Positions 1-7,235 of a stretch of 12,239 nucleotides of DNA are shown here, one piece after another. The stretch lies in assembly GCA_017381395.1 (NCBI GenBank), contig JAFOCH010000106.1, positions 1 to 12,239 on the forward strand, written 5' to 3'. The stretch's first letter is position 1. Every line of letters begins with the position of its first letter. Origin of the DNA: Clostridia bacterium. GTDB taxonomy: Bacteria; Bacillota; Clostridia; Oscillospirales; Acutalibacteraceae. A model generated the notes under the pieces. The model was not told where the DNA came from. It searched no databases and saw nothing but the letters and a program-made list of their open reading frames with translations. The position numbers and the translations under genes were made by a program.

Positions 1-1
1 A

Positions 2-166
2 GGTAAGGAAGTAACAACCTACCTCGCAGACGTTGATACTGACGCTGCCTTCACTGGTGATACAGAAGTTATCGCTGATGGCTATTTCCACGAATCTGAA
101 TATCGTTCAGCTCCTTGCTTCGATCTTAGAATTGACGGAATCACACTTCTCAACCAGGAATTTTAA
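2..166 (+). CDS. 3' end of an upstream gene, probable BMP-family nucleoside-binding lipoprotein of the ABC transporter
   Basis: An open frame enters from the left edge and gives 54 residues before TAA at 164-166, ending ITLLNQEF. The fragment is acidic and soluble and carries no recognisable motif. The identification rests on position: it lies directly upstream of, and on the same strand as, an ATPase and two permeases of the BMP/nucleoside ABC family, in which the extracellular substrate-binding lipoprotein gene comes first (as in nupNOPQ of Bacillus subtilis or bmpA-nupABC of Streptococcus mutans). The lipobox and Venus-flytrap domain would lie outside the window, so this is inference. It could be another kind of solute-binding protein. 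Confidence 0.5.
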   Translation, partial: GKEVTTYLADVDTDAAFTGDTEVIADGYFHESEYRSAPCFDLRIDGITLLNQEF

Positions 167-177
167 GTAACTTTAAC

Positions 178-204
178 GGCGGGACAGGATAACACTGTCC
201 CGCC
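178..204 (+). terminator. GC-rich hairpin between the first ABC gene and the ATPase gene
   Basis: GGCGGGACAG at 178-187 pairs perfectly with CTGTCCCGCC at 195-204 around a 7-nt loop, starting 12 nt after the stop codon. No run of T follows (the next bases are TAAACTTATT), so it is not a strong intrinsic terminator. No convincing promoter is visible between it and the ATPase gene. The likely role is a leaky terminator or 3'-end stabiliser that keeps the binding protein more abundant than the membrane components, as is common in ABC operons. That role is inferred. Confidence 0.5.
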
Positions 205-272
205 TAAACTTATTTAAGCAATTAAAAAATAGTCTTTTAAAGCTTCGTAAAAGGTGATTTTTTAAGGGTTTA

Positions 273-278
273 AGGAGG
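273..278 (+). promoter_or_regulatory. Shine-Dalgarno site that fixes a TTG start for the ATPase gene
   Basis: AGGAGG at 273-278 lies 8 nt before TTG at 287, an ideal distance. The only nearby ATG, at 282, is 3 nt from the site and out of frame: it reads ATG AAT TGA and stops at once. The next in-frame ATG lies well inside the ATPase fold. TTG at 287 is therefore the start. Confidence 0.8.
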
Positions 279-286
279 AATATGAA

Positions 287-1831
287 TTGAATAATAACGT
301 TGCAATTGAACTTAAAAATATTTCAAAATCCTTTGGCGGCAATATGGCTAACAAAAATGTTAACCTTACCGTTAACCGTGGAGAAATTCTTTCTATTCTT
401 GGCGAAAATGGAAGCGGAAAGACTACTCTTATGAATATGATTTCGGGAATTTATTTTCCTGATGAAGGTCAAATTTTCATAAATGGTGAGGAGGTTTCTA
501 TCCGCTCACCGAAGGATGCTTTTAAATATGGAATCGGTATGATTCATCAGCATTTTAAGCTTATTGATGTATTCTCCGCTACCGAAAATATCATTTTGGG
601 CTTGAATGAAAAGGGAAGATACAATCTCAAAGCGGCTTCATTGCGTGTAAAAGAAATTAGCGATAAGTACGGATTTGATATTGACCCTATGAAGAAAATT
701 CACGAAATGTCAGTTTCCGAAAAGCAAACGGTTGAAATTATCAAGGTACTGTATCGTGGAGCTGATATTCTTATTCTCGACGAGCCGACCGCCGTGTTAA
801 CTCCTCAGGAAACCCAAAAAATGTTTGCTGTCATCAGAAAGATGAAGGAAGACGGCAAATCAATTATCATCATTACACATAAGCTTCATGAAGTATTGTC
901 ATTATCGGATAAGGTTGCCGTATTACGTAAGGGTGAATATGTTGGCACTGTTGAAACTGCTAACACAAACGAATCCGAGCTTACCGAAATGATGGTAGGT
1001 AAGAAAATTTCATTAAATATCGAAAGAAGCGAACCTGAAAATTGCGAGGACAGATTGGTTGTAAACGGTCTTAATTGTGTTAATCGCGAAGGAAAAAAGA
1101 TTCTTAATGATATTTCGTTTGTTGCCCGTTCGGGTGAAATTCTCGGTATCGCAGGTATCGCTGGTTCGGGTCAGCGTGAGCTCTTGGAAGCGATTGCAGG
1201 ACTGCAACATATCAATGAGGGCGAAATTCTTTATAACAATCCTAAAACACATTCTTGTGACAATTTAAGGGATAAAACACCCCTTCAAATTCGCGATTTA
1301 GGTGTACGACTTTCGTTTGTGCCAGAGGATAGACTTGGAATGGGTCTGGTCGGTAATATGGACATTGTCGATAATATGATGCTTCGTAGCTATCATAAAG
1401 GAAAGTCGCTTTTCCTCGAAAGAAAATCACCAAAGGATTTGGCATTGCACATTATCGAGGATTTAGAGGTCGTCACACCAAACGAAAATACACCTGTTAG
1501 ACGACTTTCAGGTGGAAATATTCAAAAGATTCTCGTCGGACGCGAAATTGCATCGGCACCGACCGTTCTGATGGCAGCGTATCCTGTGCGAGGCCTTGAT
1601 ATTGGTGCATCGTACACCATTTATAACCTTCTCAATTCGCAAAAGAAAAAGGGGGTTGCCGTTATATTTGTCGGCGAGGACCTTGACGTTTTAATTGAGC
1701 TGTGTGATAGAATTATTGTCATCGGTTCGGGCGCAATTACAGGCGTAGTAGATGCCAGAACTGCTACAAAGGAAGAAATCGGATTACTTATGACAAAGAC
1801 GGTTTCTAATGAAGGAAAGGAGAGCGAATAA
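287..1831 (+). CDS. Nucleoside/sugar-type ABC transporter, duplicated ATP-binding protein (NupO/NupA-like)
   Basis: This 514-residue cytoplasmic ATPase energises uptake, probably of nucleosides, through the two permeases encoded downstream. Two nucleotide-binding domains are fused, at the family's usual length. Domain 1 has Walker A GENGSGKTT (39-47), Q-loop Q88, Walker B ILILDEP (161-167) and H198; its signature reads MSVSEKQ (141-147) in place of the usual LSVGEQQ. Domain 2 has a degenerate Walker A, GIAGSGQ (290-296), the PEDR motif (346-349), an intact signature LSGGN (407-411) and a Walker B lacking Asp-Glu, VLMAAYP (427-433). Degenerate second-domain motifs are normal for the BMP-associated ATPases; the Ser in the first signature is less expected. 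Start is TTG, set by AGGAGG. The first permease gene begins 5 nt after the stop. The substrate is inferred from the family, not shown; a simple sugar is the alternative. Confidence 0.9.
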   Translation: MNNNVAIELKNISKSFGGNMANKNVNLTVNRGEILSILGENGSGKTTLMNMISGIYFPDEGQIFINGEEVSIRSPKDAFKYGIGMIHQHFKLIDVFSATENIILGLNEKGRYNLKAASLRVKEISDKYGFDIDPMKKIHEMSVSEKQTVEIIKVLYRGADILILDEPTAVLTPQETQKMFAVIRKMKEDGKSIIIITHKLHEVLSLSDKVAVLRKGEYVGTVETANTNESELTEMMVGKKISLNIERSEPENCEDRLVVNGLNCVNREGKKILNDISFVARSGEILGIAGIAGSGQRELLEAIAGLQHINEGEILYNNPKTHSCDNLRDKTPLQIRDLGVRLSFVPEDRLGMGLVGNMDIVDNMMLRSYHKGKSLFLERKSPKDLALHIIEDLEVVTPNENTPVRRLSGGNIQKILVGREIASAPTVLMAAYPVRGLDIGASYTIYNLLNSQKKKGVAVIFVGEDLDVLIELCDRIIVIGSGAITGVVDARTATKEEIGLLMTKTVSNEGKESE

Positions 1832-1836
1832 TTAAC

Positions 1837-2901
1837 ATGTTTGGTTTACATATTGTAAAGAGAGAACCAATGCCTTTGTTTAAAAGTATGCTCGTTAGGG
1901 CAATTGCTATTGTCGCCTCTCTTCTTTTATCCGCGGTTGTTATCACACTATTAACCAGCACTAATCCGTTAAAGATTTACGCTTCTATGATTAACGGAGC
2001 GTTCGGTTCAGAGCTTCGTATTTGGAGTATGGCTCAGAATATAGCAATTTTATTGTGTATTTCATTGGCCGTTACTCCTGCGTTTAAAATGCGATTTTGG
2101 AACTGTGGAGCTGAGGGACAGGTTCTTGTTGGTGGATTAGCTAACGTTTCTGTTATGATGTTTTTGGGTGATAAGTTGCCTTATCCTCTGCTTGTGGTTG
2201 TAATGATACTTGCTTCTATTGCGGCAGGAATAATTTGGGCTGTAATTCCCGCTATTTTTAAGGCAATTTGGAACACTAACGAAACCCTCTTTACCCTTAT
2301 GATGAACTATGTTGCCATTCAGTTGGTTGCATTTTTCCTTAAATATTTTGTAAAAAATGGTTCGGGTGTTTTAACCCCGATGGAAGAGTATGGATTGCCC
2401 ACTATTGGTCATTCATACGTTTTGAATATCATCACAGTTGCTGTGTTAACTGTGCTTGTTTATATTTATTTAAAGAGAACTAAGCAAGGTTACGAAATTT
2501 CTGTAGTAGGTGAAAGTGAAAATACCGCTAAATACATTGGTATCAATGTAAGAAAAGTAATTATCAGAACATTGGTTGTTTCGGGTGCTATTTGCGGTAT
2601 CGCAGGACTTTTACTTGTTGGCGGTACAAACCACACCATCAGTACCACCACCGTAGATGGACGCGGATTTACCGCTATCATGGTATCCTGGCTTGCCAAA
2701 TTTAATCCTGTGTTTATGATTTTTACATCCTTCTTAATCGTATTCTTGCAGAATGGTGCTAATCAGGTTTCAACCGATTTCAGACTTCCTAATGCAATTT
2801 CCGATATTATTACCGGAATAATTTTATTCTTTATTATCGGTTGCGAATTCTTCCTGCAATATAAAATTGTCGCTTCAAAAAGCAGAAAGGAGAATAACTA
2901 A
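1837..2901 (+). CDS. Nucleoside-type ABC transporter permease, first subunit (NupP-like)
   Basis: A 354-residue integral membrane protein with about eight to ten hydrophobic segments. The first spans roughly 21-41 and the last about 322-341, followed by a short basic tail. Recognised family stretches are FWNCGAEGQVLVGG (87-100), NTNETLFTLMMNYVA (146-160), the cytoplasmic coupling-loop region VGESENTAKYIGIN (224-237) and GRGFTAIMVSWLAKFNP (275-291). These place it with the BPD_transp_2 permeases that pair with BMP lipoproteins. AAAGGAG at 1816-1822, inside the end of the ATPase gene, is the best ribosome site but is 14 nt from this ATG, so initiation may depend on coupling to the gene before it. 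The stop overlaps the next start by one base (TAATG). Nucleoside specificity is inferred. Confidence 0.88.
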   Translation: MFGLHIVKREPMPLFKSMLVRAIAIVASLLLSAVVITLLTSTNPLKIYASMINGAFGSELRIWSMAQNIAILLCISLAVTPAFKMRFWNCGAEGQVLVGGLANVSVMMFLGDKLPYPLLVVVMILASIAAGIIWAVIPAIFKAIWNTNETLFTLMMNYVAIQLVAFFLKYFVKNGSGVLTPMEEYGLPTIGHSYVLNIITVAVLTVLVYIYLKRTKQGYEISVVGESENTAKYIGINVRKVIIRTLVVSGAICGIAGLLLVGGTNHTISTTTVDGRGFTAIMVSWLAKFNPVFMIFTSFLIVFLQNGANQVSTDFRLPNAISDIITGIILFFIIGCEFFLQYKIVASKSRKENN

Positions 2902-3848
2902 TGTTAGCCTTTCTTATTAGTGCAATTCGACTTGGAATGACATTCCTTTTTGGCTCGACAGGTGAAACAATTACAGAAAAATCGGGTCACCTTAATCTCG
3001 GTATTCCCGGCGTAATGTGTGTTGGCGCGTCTTGCGGATGTTATGCAGAATACCTCTATTTAAGCGAAACCCGTGCAAATGCTTCGCCCTTTTTAGCAAT
3101 ACTTATTCCTATTCTTGCAACCCTTGCAGGTGGCGCTTTGATGGGGCTTATATTCAGTTTCTTGACTGTTACACTTCGTGCGAATCAGAACGTAACAGGT
3201 CTTGCTCTGACCACATTTGGTATTGGAGTTTCCGACTACATGATTGCAAAAACAGGACCCATCTATAGCAAAGGCAGCCGTTATTTCACCGAGCCGTTAC
3301 CTTTTGCTGATGATTTAGGTATTTTTGGCGAAATATTGTTTTCTCATGGCGTATTGATTTATTTATCAATTATTATTGCGCTTTTGACTTCATTTGTACT
3401 TAATCATACACGCGTTGGTCTTAATCTTCGCTCTGTCGGTGAGGATCCAGCAGCTGCCGATGCTGCAGGCATCAACGTTTCGTTATACCGATACTCAGCT
3501 ACCTGCATCGGTTCTGCTATTGCAGGATTAAGCGGATTATCATTTATTATGGATTATCTCAATGGCAACTGGGAATATTGCATTGATGCAATCGGTTGGT
3601 TGTGTATCGCACTTGTTATCTTTACCGTGTGGAAGCCCAATTTGGCGATTATCGGCTCCATCCTTTTTGGCGCTCTTTATATTGTCAGCAGCTATATTAC
3701 CGGCATCAGCTTTGCTGTGAAAGAGCTGTTTGAAATGTTGCCATACGTTGTAACAATAATTGTACTTGTGTTCACAAGTGCTCGTGACAGTAAAAACAGT
3801 CAACCGCCAAAGAGTCTTGGTCTCCCGTATTTTAGAGAAGAAAGATAA
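2901..3848 (+). CDS. Nucleoside-type ABC transporter permease, second subunit (NupQ-like)
   Basis: A 315-residue membrane protein, the partner of the preceding permease in the transport channel. Diagnostic stretches are TGETITEKSGHLNLGIPG (20-37), LRSVGEDPAAADAAGIN (176-192) in the ATPase-coupling loop, GWLCIALVIFTVWKPN (232-247) and the C-terminal SLGLPYFREER, a typical ending for this family. Length is normal. The ATG overlaps the upstream TAA by one base. AAAGGAG at 2886-2892 lies 8 nt before it, so translation is both coupled and independently primed. It is the last gene of the operon: a strong terminator starts 17 nt after the stop. Confidence 0.9.
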   Translation: MLAFLISAIRLGMTFLFGSTGETITEKSGHLNLGIPGVMCVGASCGCYAEYLYLSETRANASPFLAILIPILATLAGGALMGLIFSFLTVTLRANQNVTGLALTTFGIGVSDYMIAKTGPIYSKGSRYFTEPLPFADDLGIFGEILFSHGVLIYLSIIIALLTSFVLNHTRVGLNLRSVGEDPAAADAAGINVSLYRYSATCIGSAIAGLSGLSFIMDYLNGNWEYCIDAIGWLCIALVIFTVWKPNLAIIGSILFGALYIVSSYITGISFAVKELFEMLPYVVTIIVLVFTSARDSKNSQPPKSLGLPYFREER

Positions 3849-3864
3849 GATAAATTCATTCAAC

Positions 3865-3900
3865 GCACCGAAAGGCAAATCAGCTTTTCGGTGCTTTTTT
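3865..3900 (+). terminator. Intrinsic terminator of the ABC transporter operon
   Basis: GCACCGAAA at 3865-3873 pairs with TTTCGGTGC at 3886-3894. The stem extends inward through a G-T and two G-C pairs to a 6-nt loop, and six T follow at 3895-3900. Classic form, directly after the last permease gene. Confidence 0.92.
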
Positions 3901-3998
3901 ATATGAAATTTTTATCAATAAATTTGGTATTTGCTTTAATTTAAATAAAAAACAACTCAATTTACCTAATCAAGATATTTAATCTAAATTATAATTTT

Positions 3999-4005
3999 CA
4001 TTTTA
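3999..4005 (+). promoter_or_regulatory. Possible sigma-G/sigma-F type -10 element upstream of spoIVB
   Basis: CATTTTA at 3999-4005 fits the forespore sigma-G -10 pattern CATNNTA and lies 29 nt before the start codon, a plausible distance. In Bacillus spoIVB is made in the forespore under sigma-F and sigma-G. The -35 is poor: ATTTA at 3977-3981, with 17-nt spacing, matches only part of the consensus. A TATAAT at 3990-3995 has no good -35 either. In so AT-rich a stretch a chance match is quite possible. Confidence 0.28.
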
Positions 4006-4033
4006 GGTCAATAATACTGTTGGCGGTGATAAA

Positions 4034-5191
4034 ATGAAAAGATTGATTAGGATAATTTTGGCAATATTATTTGTTGCTTGTTCCTATGTTTTTACTAATA
4101 TTTATTTTTTAACAAATTGTACTCCAAATATTATTTTCACTGATAAGAAAGCGTTTTTGATATACAATAGTGATTTAAAATGTTCGGTGTCAAATATTAA
4201 CGATAGTGAAAATTACGAGTTAAAATTTTTAAATATTTTTCCAGTAAAAAATATAAGAATTAAAAATAATGATATTAAAAAAGTTGTATTATGCGGTAAT
4301 CAGTTTGGTATTAAAATTTATTCATCGGGCTCTATTGTGACATCGATATCGGGGGTTTTGACCGAGAATGGTTGCAAAAATCCTGCCTTTGATGCAGGAA
4401 TAAGAAAAGGCGATATAATTTTATCAATAAATGGTGAGTCGATATGCTGCAACTCTGATATTGAAAGAATAGTAAAAAACTCGGACGAAAAGCTAAAAAT
4501 AGTTTATGAACGAAATAATAAAAAATACACAACAACTGCATATTCTGTTATCTGTGCGACTGATAATACAAAAAAGCTTGGGATGTGGATAAAGGACAGC
4601 ATAGCGGGAATCGGTACCGCTACGTTTTACGTTAAGGAAACGGGTGTTACTGCAGGACTAGGTCATGGAGTTTATGACAACGAAACCAATGTTTTAATGC
4701 CGCTCAATGAAGGTGCGGTTTGTGAGGTCGATAACTATGTTGTTTCACGTTCGTGTGATGGAGTAATCGGTGATATTAGCGGTAATTTATCGAGCGAAAA
4801 CTGTGGTAAGATTATTAAAAATTCTGATAACGGTGTGTATTTCAACGGAGTTGAATATGACGGAGAAATGGTTGAAATTGGTCATTCAAGCGAAATTAAA
4901 AAGGGAAAGGCGCAAATTTATTTATCACTTAATGGTGAAGAATGCAAATATTATGATTGCGTAATTGAGAAAGTCAAGTATAATGAAAAATCAAAAAATT
5001 TGATAATAAGATTAACTGATAAAGAACTTTTGGATAAAACGGGTGGAATAATTCAAGGTATGTCAGGCAGTCCTATTATTCAGGATGGTAAGATTATTGG
5101 TGCTGTCACACATGTTCTTGTAAATGACTCAACAAGTGGATACGGAATATTTATCGAAAATATGATTGAAACTGCCCTTGATTGCACATAG
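4034..5191 (+). CDS. spoIVB: SpoIVB, sporulation signalling serine peptidase (family S55)
   Basis: SpoIVB is secreted from the forespore and cleaves SpoIVFA, releasing the SpoIVFB protease to process pro-sigma-K in the mother cell. This 385-residue protein has an N-terminal membrane anchor (about 4-22), a PDZ domain (about 98-160, with AGIRKGDIILSINGE) and the S55 peptidase domain. Conserved landmarks are GMWIKDSIAGIGT (183-195), LGHGVY with the catalytic His211, and QGMSGSPIIQDGK with the nucleophile Ser344, followed by GAVTHVLVND. It is somewhat shorter than the roughly 425-residue Bacillus protein, with the difference in the N-terminal half. A modest GGTGA ribosome site lies at 4025-4029. 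It is followed by its own terminator. spo0A, normally the next gene, lies 2 kb further on behind a hexosaminidase gene. Confidence 0.95.
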   Translation: MKRLIRIILAILFVACSYVFTNIYFLTNCTPNIIFTDKKAFLIYNSDLKCSVSNINDSENYELKFLNIFPVKNIRIKNNDIKKVVLCGNQFGIKIYSSGSIVTSISGVLTENGCKNPAFDAGIRKGDIILSINGESICCNSDIERIVKNSDEKLKIVYERNNKKYTTTAYSVICATDNTKKLGMWIKDSIAGIGTATFYVKETGVTAGLGHGVYDNETNVLMPLNEGAVCEVDNYVVSRSCDGVIGDISGNLSSENCGKIIKNSDNGVYFNGVEYDGEMVEIGHSSEIKKGKAQIYLSLNGEECKYYDCVIEKVKYNEKSKNLIIRLTDKELLDKTGGIIQGMSGSPIIQDGKIIGAVTHVLVNDSTSGYGIFIENMIETALDCT

Positions 5192-5198
5192 TTATTTT

Positions 5199-5240
5199 AA
5201 ACAAGTCCCGAAATCGATTGATTTAGGGACTTGTTTTTTA
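5199..5240 (+). terminator. Intrinsic terminator after spoIVB
   Basis: AAACAAGTCCC at 5199-5209 pairs with GGGACTTGTTT at 5226-5236. The stem continues past one mismatch with AAATC/GATTT (5211-5215 with 5220-5224), and the T run is 5234-5239. It separates spoIVB from the hexosaminidase gene. Confidence 0.93.
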
Positions 5241-5250
5241 TCGTTATTAG

Positions 5251-5279
5251 TTGACAAAATCTTTTTATTTTGCGATAAT
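5251..5279 (+). promoter_or_regulatory. Consensus sigma-A promoter of the hexosaminidase gene
   Basis: A perfect -35 TTGACA (5251-5256), exactly 17 nt, then GATAAT (5274-5279) preceded by the extended -10 TG at 5271-5272. Transcription should begin near 5286, leaving a leader of about 25 nt before ATG 5311. It starts only 11 nt after the spoIVB terminator, so the gene is transcribed independently. It looks like a strong housekeeping promoter, with no obvious operator. Confidence 0.85.
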
Positions 5280-5310
5280 GTAACAAATATCTGTAATCTT
5301 GGAGAATGTT

Positions 5311-7017
5311 ATGATTAAACTTATTCCTATGGTTAAGTCACTTGAAATAAAAGATGGTTATTTGGCAAACAAATCGCTTAATATCAGCAATTTAGATTGT
5401 GATAATCGACTTATCGGAGCACTTTCGTACTTTGATACATCGGCCGACGGTACGACTGTTTCTATCCAAATCGATGATTTTGGTAAGGAAGAATATGAGC
5501 TTATCATAAACGCCGATTCGATAATTATAAGAGCAGGGGATAATGCTGGTGCATTTTATGCTATTCAGACATTAAAGCAGATTTTTAAAGAGGAAAAAGT
5601 TCCTTGTTTAAATATTATCGATAAACCTGATTTTGAGTATCGTGGTTTTTATCACGATGTTACCCGAGGAAAAATTCCCACCGTCGAAACTATTAAAAAT
5701 TTAATCGATAATTTAGCATATTATAAAATAAATTCATTGCAGTTATATGTCGAGCATGTCTTTGAATTCGACGAATATAAGGATATAAACGAGCGTACTG
5801 GATATTTAACTAAGGATGAAATTCGCGAAATCGGCGAATATTGTAAGGATAATTTTATCGATTTTATTCCATCTCTTTCTACATTTGGTCATCTTTACGA
5901 GCTGTTACAGCAGGATAAATATAAACATCTGCGCATATTTAAGGATTTTGTACCATATAGCAACTTTTGGTATGGCAGAATGGTTCACCATACTGTTAAT
6001 CCCTTGCTTGATGAAGGGTTTGAGCTTATAAAAGGAATTATTAACCAATATTTGCCTAATTTCGAAAGTGACTTTTTCAATATTTGCTGCGACGAAACAT
6101 TTGACATTAAAAAACTTGATGATGGCGAAAATGATATTAGTATGCTGCACGCTAATTTTGTGAATAAGCTTATCAAACACGTAAATTCTCTCGGTAAAAC
6201 GGCTATGCTGTGGGCAGATCCCTTGCTTCTTAATCACCCTGAAATGATAATGAATATGCCGAAGGATACCTATTTTCTTAGCTGGGGTTATGACGAAAAT
6301 CCCGATGAAGAACCGATTAAAAAATTTGGCGAAATGGGTGTTAAGCAGATTGTTTGTCCAGGTACGTCGACCTGGGCTCGACTTTGCGAAAATGTAAACG
6401 TTGAGGAAAAGAACATTATTAATATGATTAACCTCGGTCGCGAAAACGAAGCAATCGGCGTACTTAATACAAACTGGGGCGATTGGGGCAATCCTTGCTC
6501 AATCGAGCTTGCTATGTATGGAACCGTTCTCGGTGCTGTAAAATCGTGGGACGCTTCCACCGAAATTAACGACGAATTTATTGACGCTGTTAACAGTATT
6601 CTTTATGAAAATGAATGCGGATATCAGATTCTAAAAGAAGTAAGCATTCTTCACGAAAAGGTGAATTGGTTACATTTTTGCAACAATTATTTTGAATATC
6701 GTTTTGATTCAAAGATGTATTATAACCGATCTATAATTGATAATCTCGACGATATTCAAAAGGAATACCTGTCTATCAAGAATAAACTTGAAAACATCAA
6801 ATGGAAAAATGACGAATACCGTCAGGAGTTGCTTATTGCTGCCGAAGGAGCCTGTGTTATGGGTGAGCTTACGGCAAAAATGCTTAATGTCGATATTGCA
6901 CGAATTACCGATACTCGGCAGTGGCTCGACAAATATCGTCGTAAATGGAAAGAAAAGAACAAAAAGGACGAATTATATAATATCGAAGAAATGTTCATTT
7001 ATTTGGAAGAAAACTAA
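5311..7017 (+). CDS. Glycoside hydrolase family 20-type beta-N-acetylhexosaminidase, cytoplasmic
   Basis: Predicted to remove terminal beta-linked GlcNAc/GalNAc by the substrate-assisted mechanism of GH20. An N-terminal alpha/beta domain of the GH20b kind (about 1-105, with DNAGAFYAIQTLKQI) is followed by the TIM-barrel, beginning at DFEYRGFYHDVTRGKIP. The catalytic Asp-Glu pair is D261-E262 in FFNICCDETFDI, and active-site Trp candidates lie in MLWADP and TNWGDWGN. A helical C-terminal region follows from about residue 415. In most family members the segment before Asp-Glu is H-x-G-G; here it is N-I-C-C. Length is 568 residues. The start is ATG 5311 with GGAG at 5301-5304; a longer frame opening at TTG 5299 overlaps the ribosome site and is unlikely. 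There is no signal peptide, so the substrate is probably imported oligosaccharide or recycled wall fragments (inference). Its own promoter and terminator flank it within spoIVB-spo0A. Confidence 0.85.
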   Translation: MIKLIPMVKSLEIKDGYLANKSLNISNLDCDNRLIGALSYFDTSADGTTVSIQIDDFGKEEYELIINADSIIIRAGDNAGAFYAIQTLKQIFKEEKVPCLNIIDKPDFEYRGFYHDVTRGKIPTVETIKNLIDNLAYYKINSLQLYVEHVFEFDEYKDINERTGYLTKDEIREIGEYCKDNFIDFIPSLSTFGHLYELLQQDKYKHLRIFKDFVPYSNFWYGRMVHHTVNPLLDEGFELIKGIINQYLPNFESDFFNICCDETFDIKKLDDGENDISMLHANFVNKLIKHVNSLGKTAMLWADPLLLNHPEMIMNMPKDTYFLSWGYDENPDEEPIKKFGEMGVKQIVCPGTSTWARLCENVNVEEKNIINMINLGRENEAIGVLNTNWGDWGNPCSIELAMYGTVLGAVKSWDASTEINDEFIDAVNSILYENECGYQILKEVSILHEKVNWLHFCNNYFEYRFDSKMYYNRSIIDNLDDIQKEYLSIKNKLENIKWKNDEYRQELLIAAEGACVMGELTAKMLNVDIARITDTRQWLDKYRRKWKEKNKKDELYNIEEMFIYLEEN

Positions 7018-7045
7018 ATTGCTGTCTGTTAAATAATGACGAAAA

Positions 7046-7079
7046 AAATACCTGCCTGTAAAATTGGCAGGTATTTTTT
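7046..7079 (+). terminator. Intrinsic terminator after the hexosaminidase gene
   Basis: AAATACCTGCC at 7046-7056 pairs perfectly with GGCAGGTATTT at 7066-7076 around a 9-nt loop, with six T at 7074-7079. A run of A before the left arm would also let it act on the opposite strand. Confidence 0.92.
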
Positions 7080-7121
7080 GTTATGATTTAGTTAAATTAT
7101 TTAACCTTTTTAATAACGATT

Positions 7122-7142
7122 ATAAAAATTGACAGTTTTTAT
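7122..7142. repeat. 21-bp imperfect palindrome upstream of the spo0A promoter
   Basis: ATAAAAA at 7122-7128 and TTTTTAT at 7136-7142 are exact inverted arms, and the centre adds TG/CA; nine of ten base pairs match about base 7132. Read on the minus strand, 7134-7128 gives TGTCAAT, one base off the Spo0A box TGTCRAA. It lies about 65-85 nt before the predicted start of transcription. A regulator site is possible, but the arms are pure A/T and the box match is short. Confidence 0.35.
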
Positions 7143-7170
7143 CTAAAATCAAAATTTATTAAAATTCTAC

Positions 7171-7199
7171 TTGCAATTACTGGAAATTTATGCTATAAA
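7171..7199 (+). promoter_or_regulatory. Extended -10 sigma-A promoter of spo0A
   Basis: TTGCAA (7171-7176), a 17-nt spacer and TATAAA (7194-7199), with the extended -10 TG at 7191-7192. Transcription would begin near 7206, about 30 nt before the ATG. In Bacillus spo0A has a vegetative and a sigma-H promoter; no clear sigma-H element (AGGAWWT with GAAT) was found here. Confidence 0.7.
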
Positions 7200-7235
7200 A
7201 TCATTACCAAAAAATACCAATCAAGGAGAATTAAC

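Noticed and set aside
1013..1252. Minus-strand and alternate-frame ORFs of 60-112 codons inside the transporter, spoIVB, hexosaminidase, ycaO and permease genes
   Set aside because: They lie wholly or largely within strong coding genes, lack ribosome sites and show no protein-family features; they are overlap shadows.
5250..5259. TTTTGTCAA on the minus strand as a Spo0A box over the hexosaminidase -35
   Set aside because: Any consensus TTGACA -35 reads TGTCAA on the other strand, so this match carries little weight.
5299..5310. Extra four residues at the start of the hexosaminidase (frame opening at TTG 5299)
   Set aside because: The TTG overlaps the GGAG ribosome site that serves ATG 5311, and nothing suitable lies before it.
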